Shown here: one piece after another, positions 11,389 to 21,543 of the stretch
Layout: each line of letters opens with the position of its first letter
Position numbering within the stretch: the stretch's first letter is position 1
NCBI RefSeq assembly: GCF_011386835.1
Contig: NC_088800.1
Location: 83,454,981 to 83,518,980 of the forward strand
Reading direction: 5' to 3'
DNA length: 64,000 bases
Origin: Chrysemys picta bellii
Lineage: Eukaryota; Chordata; Testudines; Emydidae
Made by a program: the position numbers and the translations under genes
The notes under the pieces: model-generated
What the model saw: the letters and a program-made list of their open reading frames with translations, nothing else
Told to the model about the DNA's origin: nothing
Database searches by the model: none

Positions 11389-11545
11389 GTGCCAGGAATC
11401 CTAAATTTTAATTCCAGCTCCTCCAGTGAGTTACTGTGTCACCTGGAGCAAGTTGTTTAACCACTCTTTGCCTTGGTTTCTCCATTTGTAGAAGGATAGG
11501 TAATTTGTGTTCTGAAGGTGAAGCTGTGATTAGATATGACAAAGG
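11389..11545 (+). repeat. MIR-type SINE
   Basis: Ordered MIR motifs: AATTCCAGCTCCTCCAGTGA, TTACTGTGTCACCTGGAGCA, AGTTGTTTAACCACTCTTTG, CCTTGGTTTCTCCATTTGTA. The copy is old and diverged. Confidence 0.75.
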
Positions 11546-12005
11546 GGAATTATGGTGGTTAATTCATTAAAGGCTTATACAGAGCTTTGAAAAGGCCAGA
11601 GAACCAAAGCCAGGCACATACATTTGCACAATCGGGCATGCACAAAGTCAGTGTGTACAAGCGGCCAGTCAGGGGAACCTGCACATCAGGTATTAGCACA
11701 CTCAAGTTAACCTGTGAAAACATATGCACATAATTGCGTTAGCAGACCTCACTTCGAAAGTCTGCTTCTGCTTTATTATTATTCATGCTTGTAGCAGTTC
11801 TAGCACTGACTGCTGTGGTTAGATTCATTTTGCATTGAGGGTTTTTTTTTTTTTTTAAGAAATCCTTTTGCTACTTTTTAAATTGGCTGCTTTTGGATTG
11901 CATTCAGTTAAACATATTTACTGTGCACTTAACATGGATGGAGATGGCTTCTGAGTTTATTACTGTTTGTTTTTATTTTTTATTAACCACTTATCTACTG
12001 TGTAG

Positions 12006-12666
12006 TGTGACAAAGTTCCTCCTCTATCTTGGTGGGTTCTGCGCTTATTGGCGGATTTTCTTGCCTCAGAGATTCACCCTGTGGGTTGGGGAACAGCCCA
12101 GAGACCTTCCCCTCTGGAAGAACCCACGGTCCAGGTCAATTGGGAGTTTTGGGGGGAACCCGGGCCCGCCCTCTACTCCGGGTTCCAGCCCAGGGCCCTG
12201 TGGACTGCAGCTGTCTATACTGCCTCCTGTAACAGCTGCATGACAGCTACAACTCCCTGGGCTACTTCCCCATGGCCTCCCTCAAACACCTTCCTTATTC
12301 TCACAACAGGACCTTCCTCCTGGTGTCTGATAACGCTTGTGCTCCTCAGTCCTCCAGCAGCACACACTCTCAGCTCCTTGCACCTCTTTCTCCCAGCTCC
12401 TCACACTCCCACCACAAACTGAAATGAGCTCCTTTTAAAACCCAGGTGCCCTAACTAGCCTGCCTTAATTGATTCTAGCAGCTTCTTCTTAATTGGCTCC
12501 AGGTGTCCTAATTAGCCTGCCTGCCTTAACTGGTTCTAGCAGGTTCCTGATTACTCTAGTGCAGCCCCTGCTCTGGTCACTCAGGGAACAGAAAACTACT
12601 CATCCAGTGACCAGTATATTTGCCCTCTACCAGACTCCTGTATCCCACTGGTCTGGGTCTGTCACA
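12006..12666. mobile_element. LTR-like repeat, probable solo LTR (TGTGACA...TGTCACA)
   Basis: The element begins TGTGACAAAGTTCCTCCTCT and ends GGTCTGGGTCTGTCACA, so it has TG...CA ends inside a short inverted TGTGACA/TGTCACA. At 661 bp it is LTR-sized. The start motif with CTTATTGGCGGATTTTCTTG is one I recognise as very abundant in turtle genomes. No primer-binding site, gag or pol lies next to it, consistent with a solo LTR. The flanks (TGTAG and GTACA) do not form a clean duplication, so the LTR assignment is inference; a non-autonomous DNA element is the alternative. Three overlapping open frames over it are not genes. Confidence 0.6.
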
Positions 12667-14364
12667 GTACACAAGGGTAGACAAAAGAGAGCTAGATTCT
12701 GCTCCCACTGGAGTCCATGGCATCACTCCCCATCAATCCAGCTGACGCAGAAGCACACCCAAGGAGTTAGGCCGGGGGGCAGATTCTCCAACCTGCTGTG
12801 GTCCCTTTGTACTGCTTAGGAGCAGTGACTGGCCTCATCCTCCAAGCTGGCGTGGGGGAGTCCCTAGTGAGTATGGAGCCAACATAACTGGCTCCTGTGC
12901 CACGCTCCCTGGAGCCTCGGGGGAAGGGCGGGAGAGGAGGGGCAGGAGCATTGCTGGTGTGTACTCAGCTTGGGTCTATTCCTGGAGCGCACCCAGCTTG
13001 GGGGGGACTGTTGCCAGCTGGCACAGGTCAGAGCAGCCTTCTCGCCTGCTCTAAGCATGCTCTGGGATAGAGGGTCAGGCAGAGAATCAGGGAGCCAGAA
13101 CCAGCTCCCCCAGTGGTCCCTTCCCATCCCCTGTTTTGCCAAATTTACATCAGCAAAGCAGAGGATCCGGCCCATTGTCTGCGGATTCTGTGTATGCAGC
13201 TCAGACGTCATAAGAACATAAGAACAGTGCCTTTCCGTGCACTGTCAGGGTAAATCCATGCACAGCGCCCATATTTGAAATCTCCATTCAAAGATGCAGA
13301 TGTCTGAACCGCGCGCTCGTTTTGTGGAACACCTTGTAACCATATGTCCTGGCACGTGAAAGGTTTGAGTGGCATGGGGGGATTTGCATATGTAAACTCA
13401 AATCTAGTCCAAACAGAGCCTGTGTTTTTTTGGTTTCCAGCATTCGTCTCAGTGGAATAAGATAATGAGGTAATCTTAGAAGGGGGAAAGTCCTATTTGA
13501 TTACACTTATCCTGTCTCTTGCAGGCCAGTGGAAGATGGTTCCCTTTGGTCTGTGTTCCAGTGATGTGTTTTGTGGTGATTGTCAGTGCCTTGTTGTTTT
13601 TTTATTACACTCTCACTTGCTACAATTGACATGGAAAGATGCCTTGCAAAATTCCCTTCTTTAAAAATGATTGTCTTTATTAAGTATGACCATCCTCCCC
13701 CGACTGACTCGTAACTGTCATTTCAAGTCTGCAAAGTCACACAAAGGATACTTGGTGTTTGACTTACCGAAATGAGCGGATCGTTTCTGATGCACTGCTC
13801 CATCTACGCTGTATTTTCATGACTGGTTAACCCACCTTGTGTCCCACAAATACCACAGAGGCAGCAATTCCTCAGTTGGAAAGAGACGGAGAAATCGCTG
13901 TCTCTGTCAGAACAAGAAGGAAACATGATCCATAACTTTCCACAGCCCTAAAAGTAGCATGTGTGTAAGCAATGAGGGTGAAATTTACAGAGCATAAGCC
14001 CAAGATCTGTGCAGCACATTAAGTACCATTTGTGCTCTATTTGAGGATCTTACAGTGGGATTTAAGTCTGTGTGCTGACTCGCTAGACAAGGGTGAATGT
14101 CACCCATAGCACATAAGAAATATACAGGTCATCTGTGTGAAGAAATCTCTTTTGTTTAAAACCGTGCATCAAGATTTAAGGACAAAATACCTAGGACTCT
14201 AATAGCAGAAGGTGAAGGTTGAGGCGTCCTGCTGTGTAATAGGATGGGAATAACAAGGGATACTGCAGGTCAGGATTGAGGTTCCTTTGCAGAATTATCG
14301 GGGTGTGGATACTACATCTCTTTCCTTACATAAAGATGTCACCATAAACCCACACAAAATAATA
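12667..14364. other. LMF1 intron, no gene recognised
   Basis: A GC-richer patch at 12830-13110 carries open frames on both strands without domain support. At 13209-13225 there is CATAAGAACATAAGAAC, identical to the octamer tail of CR1 on the opposite strand but with no CR1 body. No other feature was recognised. Confidence 0.4.
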
Positions 14365-14560
14365 ATCTAAGAATATAATACCTTGCCCTTCTCTGGTACC
14401 GTTAATCCAAGTTTCTTGAGGTGCTTTACATCCATTGCTGAATTAAGCCTTGTGATCCCTTGTGAACTAGGCAAGTTTACAGATGGGGAAACTGAGGCAC
14501 GGAGCTGTTACGAGACTTGCCCAAGGACACCTAACGCCTGTGGCCAAAGAAGCCTGAGAT
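14365..14560 (-). repeat. MIR-type SINE
   Basis: Reverse-strand MIR: ACAGATGGGGAAACTGAGGC, ACGGAGCTGTTACGAGACTT, GCCCAAGGACACCTAACGCC in the order expected for the complement. Flanking DNA such as CTTGAGGTGCTTTACATCCA belongs to the MIR/L2-related tail. Confidence 0.8.
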
Positions 14561-15424
14561 CCTTTTCCCTTTCCAGAAGACTATCTTTCTAGCATGGCAT
14601 TTTGCTATTGTCTGACCACTCATAAATGCTCAGTGTGCCTTAATTATTTTTTAAACAGGAAACACAAGAAGCTTTTAGTTTTAAGACGTCTAGAGAGTCA
14701 CATTCACTTTGCGAAGCAGGTATTGGAAGAGAAATAATTGAGTCACGCTCTAGGCCTTCTAAGTTTGACGGTGCTCCTGGGAAAAGCTGTGTCGTTCCTT
14801 ACGCTAGATACTGCACAGAACATAAGAGGTCGCTTCTTCCCGTTTCTACAAATTGTTGCTAATTATTCTATAACCATTTTTCTTAAACAGATCCCATCAA
14901 TCAGCACTTTAACCTTCTGCATATAGCAGATCTCCACTTCATACAAAAGCCTCGTCCAGAGCACAGTATCTTTTGTTCCTAATTATGTGCTTGCTGACTG
15001 ATAGCCATGCTGATAAAGATGAGAAGGAAGCTTGCTGGTTAGTTCCAGTTTGTTTCTTTAACTGCCTCTTGATTTCTTTTTTCTCCTAGAGAAGTCATCA
15101 TTAGACTTTTTGTCTACCGTTGTCAAACTTTTTATGCAGTAGTAAGTAATTAAAAACTCATTACCTAGCAATTAATTTTGGTGGGACAGAAAATTATCTG
15201 TCTGTGTCAGCACTAGTGTCTTGGGATAGGTTATATTCTAAGCAACTCTATCCTGATGGGGACTGAGATGTTTCTGAGTCTTAGATAAACTAGGAGTCAG
15301 ACCTCCAATCCAAAGCATCTTTTTTAGTTACAGATTAATGGGAATTAAGAGGAGCTGGAGCAGAGTGAAAATAAGAAAGAGGATAATTTAAAATACATTT
15401 CTGGGCATGGTGCTGTACAAGGGG
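14561..15424. other. LMF1 intron, no recognised feature
   Basis: AT-rich unique-looking sequence. Confidence 0.45.
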
Positions 15425-15570
15425 TCGATGGGATGGCTTCAGTTTCCTCACCTGTGGAATGCTTTTCCAGAAAGGAGGCCTATTGGGAAGAGATGGGGTC
15501 CGCCTGATCAAGAACTAGTCAGCCTAGCGAAGAGGGCTTTAAACTAGGTTCAAAGGGGGTGGGCATGGGC
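15425..15570 (+). mobile_element. CR1-like LINE fragment
   Basis: AGAGATGGGGTCCGCCTGAT, ACTAGTCAGCCTAGCGAAGA and GGGCTTTAAACTAGGTTCAA are motifs I associate with an upstream part of turtle CR1-like elements. The CR1 3' end at 15851-15946 has the same orientation, so both may come from one internally rearranged copy. Confidence 0.5.
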
Positions 15571-15587
15571 AGCGCATGAACTGCTGG

Positions 15588-15850
15588 CTGGGGGAGGCTA
15601 GCCCTCAGTCCCGCCCCTTCCGCTCAAGATCATACCCTTTCCGCACCCCCCCCCACCGAAGCCCAGAGTCCTCGCATAGCGGCTGCCAGCCCCTGTCCCA
15701 GGCTAGCGCCCTCAACCTCCAAGCTCTGGGAGGGGGGACTGCGCGGCCCCGGGCCCCCAACCCCAGAGCGCCAGGAGGGCGGGCAGCGTGACCGCAGCCT
15801 GAGCCGGAGCCACAGAGCGTGGGCGTGGAGGCAGAGTGTGGGCGGGACCA
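15588..15850. other. GC-rich, CpG-containing patch between two CR1 pieces
   Basis: GC content is well above the surroundings, with several CpG sites and a C9 run near 15645-15653. Open frames on both strands are a consequence of the base composition. It reads like the GC-rich interior of a transposon rather than a promoter; there is no sign of a transcription start. Confidence 0.45.
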
Positions 15851-15946
15851 CCCTGGTTGGACAAACACCTGTCAGGGATGGTCTAGGTTTGCTGGACTTG
15901 ATGACCTCTCAGGGTCTCTTCCAGTCTGACATTTCTGTGATTCTAA
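15845..15946 (+). mobile_element. CR1 LINE 3' terminus
   Basis: GGTTGGACAAACACCTGTCA, GGGATGGTCTAGG, GGACTTGATGACCTCTCAGG and CTTCCAGTCTGACATTTCTG lead to GTGATTCTAA, the classical CR1 3' end that SINEs share. The copy is 5'-truncated to about 100 bp. Confidence 0.85.
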
Positions 15947-17471
15947 GCAGTGTTGAAGAGTTTTCAAATATATTATAAAATTATATACAGCTCTGTGTAT
16001 TTACAAACATGGCCCTCTACAAACTCCGTCTCTACTCTGAAGACAAAATTCAGTCCAAATAGGATTGATGATCAAGTTAGTAAATTATTAAAGCTAATAA
16101 ACAGCATTTTCAAGCTCTTACTTCAGTTTGAAGGCTCATGTCTTGGGAAGAAAATGACTTGATGTAGGTGCCAAAGTAATGTGAGCAAAGCTTTCTGAGA
16201 ATAACTTATTCCAGCTAGAGAGCCAGACCTTCAACTTGAGCTAGACATAGTACTGAAAGCAAACAAGAACCCCCTAAAACCTTTCTAGAAAAGTGTAGCT
16301 CGATATCTGTGTGTTGCTATCTTCCTTGGTTATGGTTAGGAGAAAAAATGTTTTTCTTAATGGATAGATTTCCCAGCCCTTCGCATACAGAGTCTGTGAT
16401 CACATGCACCTCTCCTGGCACAGGTTTTATCAAAGGGAAATGGAAAAACATAGTTAGAGCCCCATGATAAAATATTGACAGGCCATTAGTAACCAATTAC
16501 TCTCGTATCCCCAGCACTTCGCAAGACAATGACATTCAAATTGGTTGGCTGAGAATAATATATATGTGATCTTTGTATTTCTCAAGGCCACTAGATGCTT
16601 AGACTTAGTGGCTGAAGAAGTGGGCACCATAAATGAAGAGGTGTAGAAAACCCAGCATGTAGAGTATGTTTGAAGTACTGTATTTGTGACATGGTCACAT
16701 GAAGGAGAGCAAATCAAAACGTGTCTCTTGCTTTCAGTTCTGATTGTGCCACATGGAATCATATTGCAGTACCGGGATGTTATAAAGGTCAGGGCTGCTT
16801 CAGAAGCAAAATGCAGAAATAGACAAACTCTTAGTTAATGTTAAAATTGGGAAACCAGGAAAATGTGATGGTCTGGTGATAACACAGGATCCAGATCCAA
16901 ACCAAGGCTACTGTTGTGAGGCTTTTTGGTCGCAATTTTTTGCCGTCTAACTCAAGTGATGCCAAACCAAAAGGTATTTGTAATTCTTTGAAATCATCAC
17001 CATCACTCATGTCTCGTTGCAATTGAAACATAAGTTGTGTGTGCAGATTTTCCCGGGGAAACAATAGCGTGACAATTTTTGCTAAAATTGGAGGTGATTT
17101 TTATAGTGGTGGGCAAATTTTTGTATTGTCTGAGGGTGGTTGTGGAAGGCGAGAGTTATATAACGCAAATCTGGAAATGCATTCTTAAAGGGACAGTATG
17201 CAGAGTGAAAGAAAAACAGCTTGGATGGGACTGTGTATGCCATTAAGCAGGGCTGGTAATCAGTAACAATCTAAATGGAATTATAAAAAATGGAGTGAAA
17301 TTTCAAGTGCATCATCCCAACACGCAGCAGAGTCCCTCACAAAACAAACTGCCTCAAAATTTAATATGAAATTAAGGAATTGCATGTGGCAGAACAAAAT
17401 CATCTCTCTTTTTAAATTGTTACTAATTCATCTTTGGGGTGGTCAGCTAGCGGTTGTCTCCTTCCCAATCC
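15947..17471. other. LMF1 intron, no gene recognised
   Basis: AT-rich intron. Minus-strand open frames at 16454-16762 and 16831-17064 have no identifiable homology or splice-site support. Confidence 0.45.
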
Positions 17472-17572
17472 TGCATCCAGGCCTCAGTTTAGGAAAGCAC
17501 TTAAGGCTGTGCTTACTCAGTGTCTGCTCAAGTTCTGTTGATTTCAATAGGTCTTCAGCACATGCTTAAGCC
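17472..17572. repeat. Diverged ancient repeat (GCTTAAG / TTGATTTCAATAGG family)
   Basis: Contains TTTAGGAAAGCACTTAAGGC, TTGATTTCAATAGG and CACATGCTTAAGCC. The same motifs recur at 17956-18062, and weaker copies at 22926-23025, 23545-23700 and 41484-41550. This is a dispersed hairpin-like repeat common in turtles and birds; the family name is not known to me. Confidence 0.6.
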
Positions 17573-17955
17573 ATTACCCTTGCTAGGGATGTTTTCCTCT
17601 GGGCTTCAGCAATTTCAGTAGCGTTACTCAGAGGAGCAAAGCTGTGTACTGACATTGTTATCCTGTGTGATCTTTGTCGGGTTACTGAATCTCTATGTCC
17701 CACCGTGTACTTGATTATCTGGGGAGAATGATGCTAAATTTCCCTTTGTTTCTTTCATCCCATTATTCCTTGGTACATATTTATTCCTAGTGTATTTACT
17801 CACTAAAAATAAAATGGAAGTACAAGATTTGTCTGCCAGGTTTTTTCCAGTTTGAAGAAATTGTTTATAAATCTACGTTATAAAGTAGAAGGGGATTTTT
17901 AGGAATAAAAATTCATGCCAGTACAAATAGGCTGAGATCTTTATGATGCATATCT

Positions 17956-18062
17956 TTGGCCTGGATTTAGGAAAGCATTGAAGTTCTATTGAAATAAATA
18001 GGGCTTAAGCATATGCTAAAAGCTAAGCATATACTTCAGTTCTTTTCTGATTCAGGGCCTTG
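17956..18062. repeat. Second copy of the GCTTAAG repeat family
   Basis: GGATTTAGGAAAGCATTGAA, ATTGAAATAAATAGGGCTTA, AGCATATGCTAAAAGC and GATTCAGGGCCTTGA match the order of the 17472 copy. The ends are partly complementary, so the transcript could fold. Confidence 0.6.
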
Positions 18063-19798
18063 AAAGGGAAAAGAAAGGAAACAAACAGAAAGAAATGGAA
18101 AGGTGGAAAAGGGGTTCTTGGATTTCAAGGTGTAGCAAATATTCCTCAAATGCCTTCTAATTTACCATCAGTTTTTTAACTCTGAATTATTTTTTCCTAA
18201 GCGTTTTAATTCAGCTTTGAGAAGCTACCTTTGTATGTCCTTATTCCTCCACTGAATTGATATACTGACTTAAAACTCAATTGTTTCAATCTAACTTTTG
18301 TCTGAGATTTGTATATTGTCCTTGATGAAGGCACCTGTAGTTAGGGGTGCCTAACCCTTGTCATTAGAAACCCCTGTTTTCAATTGATTCAGTTTCTTTC
18401 CAGCAAAACTAAACTAAAATGGGGAAACTAGCAAAACTTTGGTGTGAAGGTCCCACGGGGAATTTCCTTTACAAGTCTTTTGAGGTTTGCAGCGTAGGAA
18501 GGAATTATTCTCCCTCTGCTGCGGGGATCAGAAGTGTAACTGTCAGTCATGCAGTATAAATGCATTGGTAATATGCCAATACCGTTTTCAGCAGTAATAC
18601 AACTCCTCTTCCTGGATTCTTTTCTGTTTTCTTAAGGATTTGTTTTAAGCCTTGTGAAAGCTTCCTGTACAACGATTGGATTTCTTCTTTTCATTACGTT
18701 CTCCCTCTGTCTCGGACTGGCTTACAGACCACCCAGGACCCTCATCACTTGCCTTGAATATTTTTTCTCTTCTCTCCCCCCCCCCTTTTAGTCTTTTTCA
18801 CTACTAATCAGGTTAATCCTTACAACCCACTTCACAGCCACTTAATCAGCTCTCCACGCTGACCCTTTAAGTGGATTTTATCCTGTTGGCCAGCTTGTTA
18901 AACAGGCGCAAAAAGAGAGAGTCCATCTCATCCTTGGCCCTATCAGAGACTGTGGAAATAAGATACAGCTCATGAAATGTTCAAGGGCCCATGAGGTTTG
19001 TCATTTTTGCAGATAGGAGGGAGCGCTTTCAGGAAATTATATAAATTGTAGTTTTATGAGCATGTTAATGGTGTGTATTGAGGAATATGCAGGGAAGGGA
19101 GTAAAGATGACAAATTCCAGTGCCGTCAATAAGATAGAAATGGGGCGAGGGAGAAATTGATGAAGAAGAGTTTAAGGGCTCCAGCAGATGTCCTGACAGC
19201 CACGTTAATGAAAAAGTTAGTCATCTGAATTTCTATTGATTCTACTTGCCAAGCAGTTTTTTCCCTTGTGGAATGAAGTATCCTTCCATCGTATGGATAT
19301 AAAATCTAGGTTTGGATAAGTCCTCTGCATTGACTAGAGAGTGAAATAAATTCAGACCAACAATGTGATGATTTTCTTCACATTTTTCTCTTCTTTTGTG
19401 CAGATGATAGCACTGCATAAATCTGTGAAAAGACACAAAACATGGTCTTTATGTCTCATCCCTTTCGGAGGCACACGTAATTAAACAATTGTATATTATA
19501 AAAATAATTCCAAGCGGCTTCTCGTCGGCCGATGTAATAATTTATAAAACGAAAGCGCAGGCTGCCTGACCATGTTCTCAGTTGATAACACTTTGTAATG
19601 AAAGCACAAAGCCAGACTTTGGCTTGGGAAATACCAGTCCCTAGTAATAAATATTACCAATGACTGCACCTGCTGTCTCACAGACAAAGTCCTTGAGGAT
19701 ACCTTGTTAAAAATGAACAAACATAAAATTAGAAAAAGCCTGGTGTGAAATATTTTAATATTCAAACTCTTTGGGCATGCACTTCTTCTTAAGAGACC
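18063..19798. other. LMF1 intron, repeat-poor; possible conserved noncoding segment near 18840-19250
   Basis: No transposon was recognised. The stretch 18840-19250 has balanced composition and no repeat resemblance, and AT-rich motifs such as CAGGAAATTATATAAATTG that look like vertebrate conserved noncoding DNA. This is an impression and needs an alignment. The minus-strand open frames at 19242-19765 are not recognised. Confidence 0.3.
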
Positions 19799-19812
19799 TT
19801 CACAAGAATAAT
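19799..19812. repeat. Left 14-bp target-site duplication of the inverted-repeat element
   Basis: TTCACAAGAATAAT occurs here and again exactly at 20240-20253, on the other side of the element. Confidence 0.85.
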
Positions 19813-20239
19813 GACAGGTTTCAGAGTAACAGCCGTGTTAGTCTGTATCCGCAAAAAGAAGAACAGGAGGACTTGTGGCACCTTAGAGACTAACAAATTT
19901 ATTAGAGCATAAGCTTTATGGGAATGGCTGAGCCATTACAAACATTGACTCTATCTCCCCTTGTAAGTATTCTCACACTTATTATCAAACTGTCTGTATT
20001 GGGCTAGCTTGATTATCACTTCAAAAGTTTTTTTTTTTCCCCCTCTTAATTAATTGGCCTCTCAGAGTTGGTAAGACAACTCCCACCTGTTTATGCTCTC
20101 TGTATGTGTGTGTATATATATCTCCTCATTATATGTTCCATTCTATATGCATCCGAAGAAGTGGGCTGTAGTCCACGAAAGCTTATGCTCTAATAAATTT
20201 GTTAGTCTCTAAGGTGCCACAAGTCCTCCTGTTCTTCTT
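19813..20239. mobile_element. Penelope-like inverted-repeat retroelement copy (non-coding)
   Basis: The element starts near CAGGTTTCAGAGTAACAGCC and contains two identical 64-bp inverted arms, at 19854-19917 and 20178-20241, around a 260-bp centre. It is flanked by a perfect 14-bp duplication (TTCACAAGAATAAT). Duplications of 12-14 bp point to target-primed reverse transcription, not to a cut-and-paste DNA transposon. Arms of this kind, with the TTAGTCTCTAAGGTGCCACA motif, are extremely common in turtles and crocodilians; I assign it to a Penelope-like family by structure, which is inference. No protein is encoded. A related element lies at 21544-21763 and a 20-bp relic at 35721-35740. Confidence 0.7.
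20153..20190 (+). ncRNA. Hammerhead-ribozyme-like motif, degenerate
   Basis: CCGAAGA at 20153-20159 resembles the conserved CUGANGA box with U4 changed to C. A hairpin closed by GTGG/CCAC follows, then GAAA at 20177-20180, a minimal stem GC-TTAT-GC, and T-C at 20189-20190 in the place of the cleavage dinucleotide. One extra A lies between the first box and stem II and a clear stem I is missing, so activity is doubtful. The copy at 21673-21711 has the box intact. Confidence 0.35.
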
Positions 20240-20253
20240 TTCACAAGAATAAT
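20240..20253. repeat. Right 14-bp target-site duplication
   Basis: Identical to 19799-19812 (TTCACAAGAATAAT). Confidence 0.85.
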
Positions 20254-20276
20254 AGAATAGATAGTTGGAGCTATGC

Positions 20277-20531
20277 CAGGGGTTCTCGATCCCCTTCTGA
20301 CAACAAAAATTACTACATGACCCCAGGAGGGGGGGACCAAAGCCTGAGCCTGCCTGAGCCCCATTACCCCGGGCAGGAGGGCCAAAGCCTTTGGCTTCAG
20401 CCCTGGATAGTGGGGCTTGGACTTTGGCTTCGGCCCTGAGCCTCAGCAAGTCTAACACCAGCCTTGCTGACCCCATTACAGTGGGGTCGTGACCCACTTT
20501 GGGGTCCCAACCCCCAGTTTGAGAACCACTG
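20277..20531. mobile_element. Short hAT-type element (CAGGGGTTCTC termini)
   Basis: Left end CAGGGGTTCTCGATCC and right end AGTTTGAGAACCACTG are imperfect inverted repeats. The flanks AGCTATGC (20269-20276) and CGCTATAC (20532-20539) match at 6 of 8 positions, an aged hAT duplication. It is the same family type as 3699-3910. The minus-strand open frame over it is incidental. Confidence 0.75.
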
Positions 20532-20966
20532 CGCTATACAAAGAAAGGAAGAAAACTGGTGTTGAAAATAGCATGTAGATGCAGAAACTTTATTGAACTA
20601 TTATACTAAAGTTGATGTAGTGGTTATCCTATTGGCCAAGCCACTTAACTCTTCTTTCAAATCACTCATCTTTCCTGCAATGCCCACAATATTCGAATTG
20701 AAATGAATTCATGCCTTGTTACACTCACACCCTGACCCCAATTTAATTAAAATACTATTGTTAAAACAGTGCAAATCCCTGGGTAAACTCTCTTATTTCA
20801 GTTTGTCTGGCTTCCTTCAGCTAACTTAAACCGATTCCTAATACATTTACATCAAAATCAGCTTGATTTAAATGGAGTATCCAGGCAACCTTTTACACTG
20901 ATGTCACTGAATTGGTTTAAAACCACACGTGAACTTAAATGGCCTGACATCTGCTTGGACAAGCCC

Positions 20967-21080
20967 TAAGATTGTAAATTCATTGGCGCATGGACTGTCT
21001 CTTTGTTATATATTTGTAGAGTACCTAATAAAAGGAGACCCTGACCTCTGGATGCTACTGCAATACAAATAATGGTAAAT
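20967..21080 (+). repeat. MIR/L2-type 3' tail
   Basis: GATTGTAAATTCATTGGCGC, ATGGACTGTCTC, GAGTACCTAATAAAAGGAGA, TGCTACTGCAATACAAATAA: the usual order of a MIR/L2-like tail. Confidence 0.65.
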
Positions 21081-21531
21081 GAATCAATCCGATTCTATAG
21101 CTTCTATTTCATGTATTAAAACACAAATTCTGAAGTGTCTGTCTAGTTCATATGCTCGGGTAGATTTGTAACCCACCAAATGGGGCGCACGTTTGTACTA
21201 ACCCCAACCCTCACCTGACTGTGGCACCCTCCTTTGTAATGTCATGTCTGAAACTCAGGCCCTGACTCAACAAGCTGCTCTGGGCAGACTCAGAGGTTTA
21301 TCCACACTTGGCAGCTGAGAGCATTGGGGCATAGATTGTGAGCGCTTCCAGACAGGGCCTCTGTCTCTGTAGAAGGCCCCCATCTAGCACTGTTTGGGGG
21401 ACTGGGCAAACCAATAATCTACTGCAGAGGAAGCCCAGACTGTGAGCGCTTCATCGGCAACGTGCCCAGTGCCCGAGGGCCACGCTTGTTTTACGTACAA
21501 ATGTACACAGTTTTAAGATCACAGTAACATC

Positions 21532-21543
21532 CAGGTTAAAAGA
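21532..21543. repeat. Left 12-bp target-site duplication
   Basis: CAGGTTAAAAGA, repeated exactly at 21764-21775. Confidence 0.85.

Noticed and set aside
13209..13225. CATAAGAACATAAGAAC as a CR1 insertion
   Set aside because: Only the octamer tail is present with no CR1 body, so it is too short to call.
13524..13630. Acceptor-like TTGCAG followed by a hydrophobic frame (ASGRWFPLVCVPVMCFVVIV...) ending in a stop
   Set aside because: It looks like a membrane segment, but it matches no LMF1 part, has no clear donor or polyadenylation signal, and a T-rich intron gives such frames by chance.
16831..17064. Minus-strand frame containing DMSDGDDFKELQIPFGLASL
   Set aside because: It looks protein-like at first sight, but I can connect it to no known protein and see no matching splice sites.
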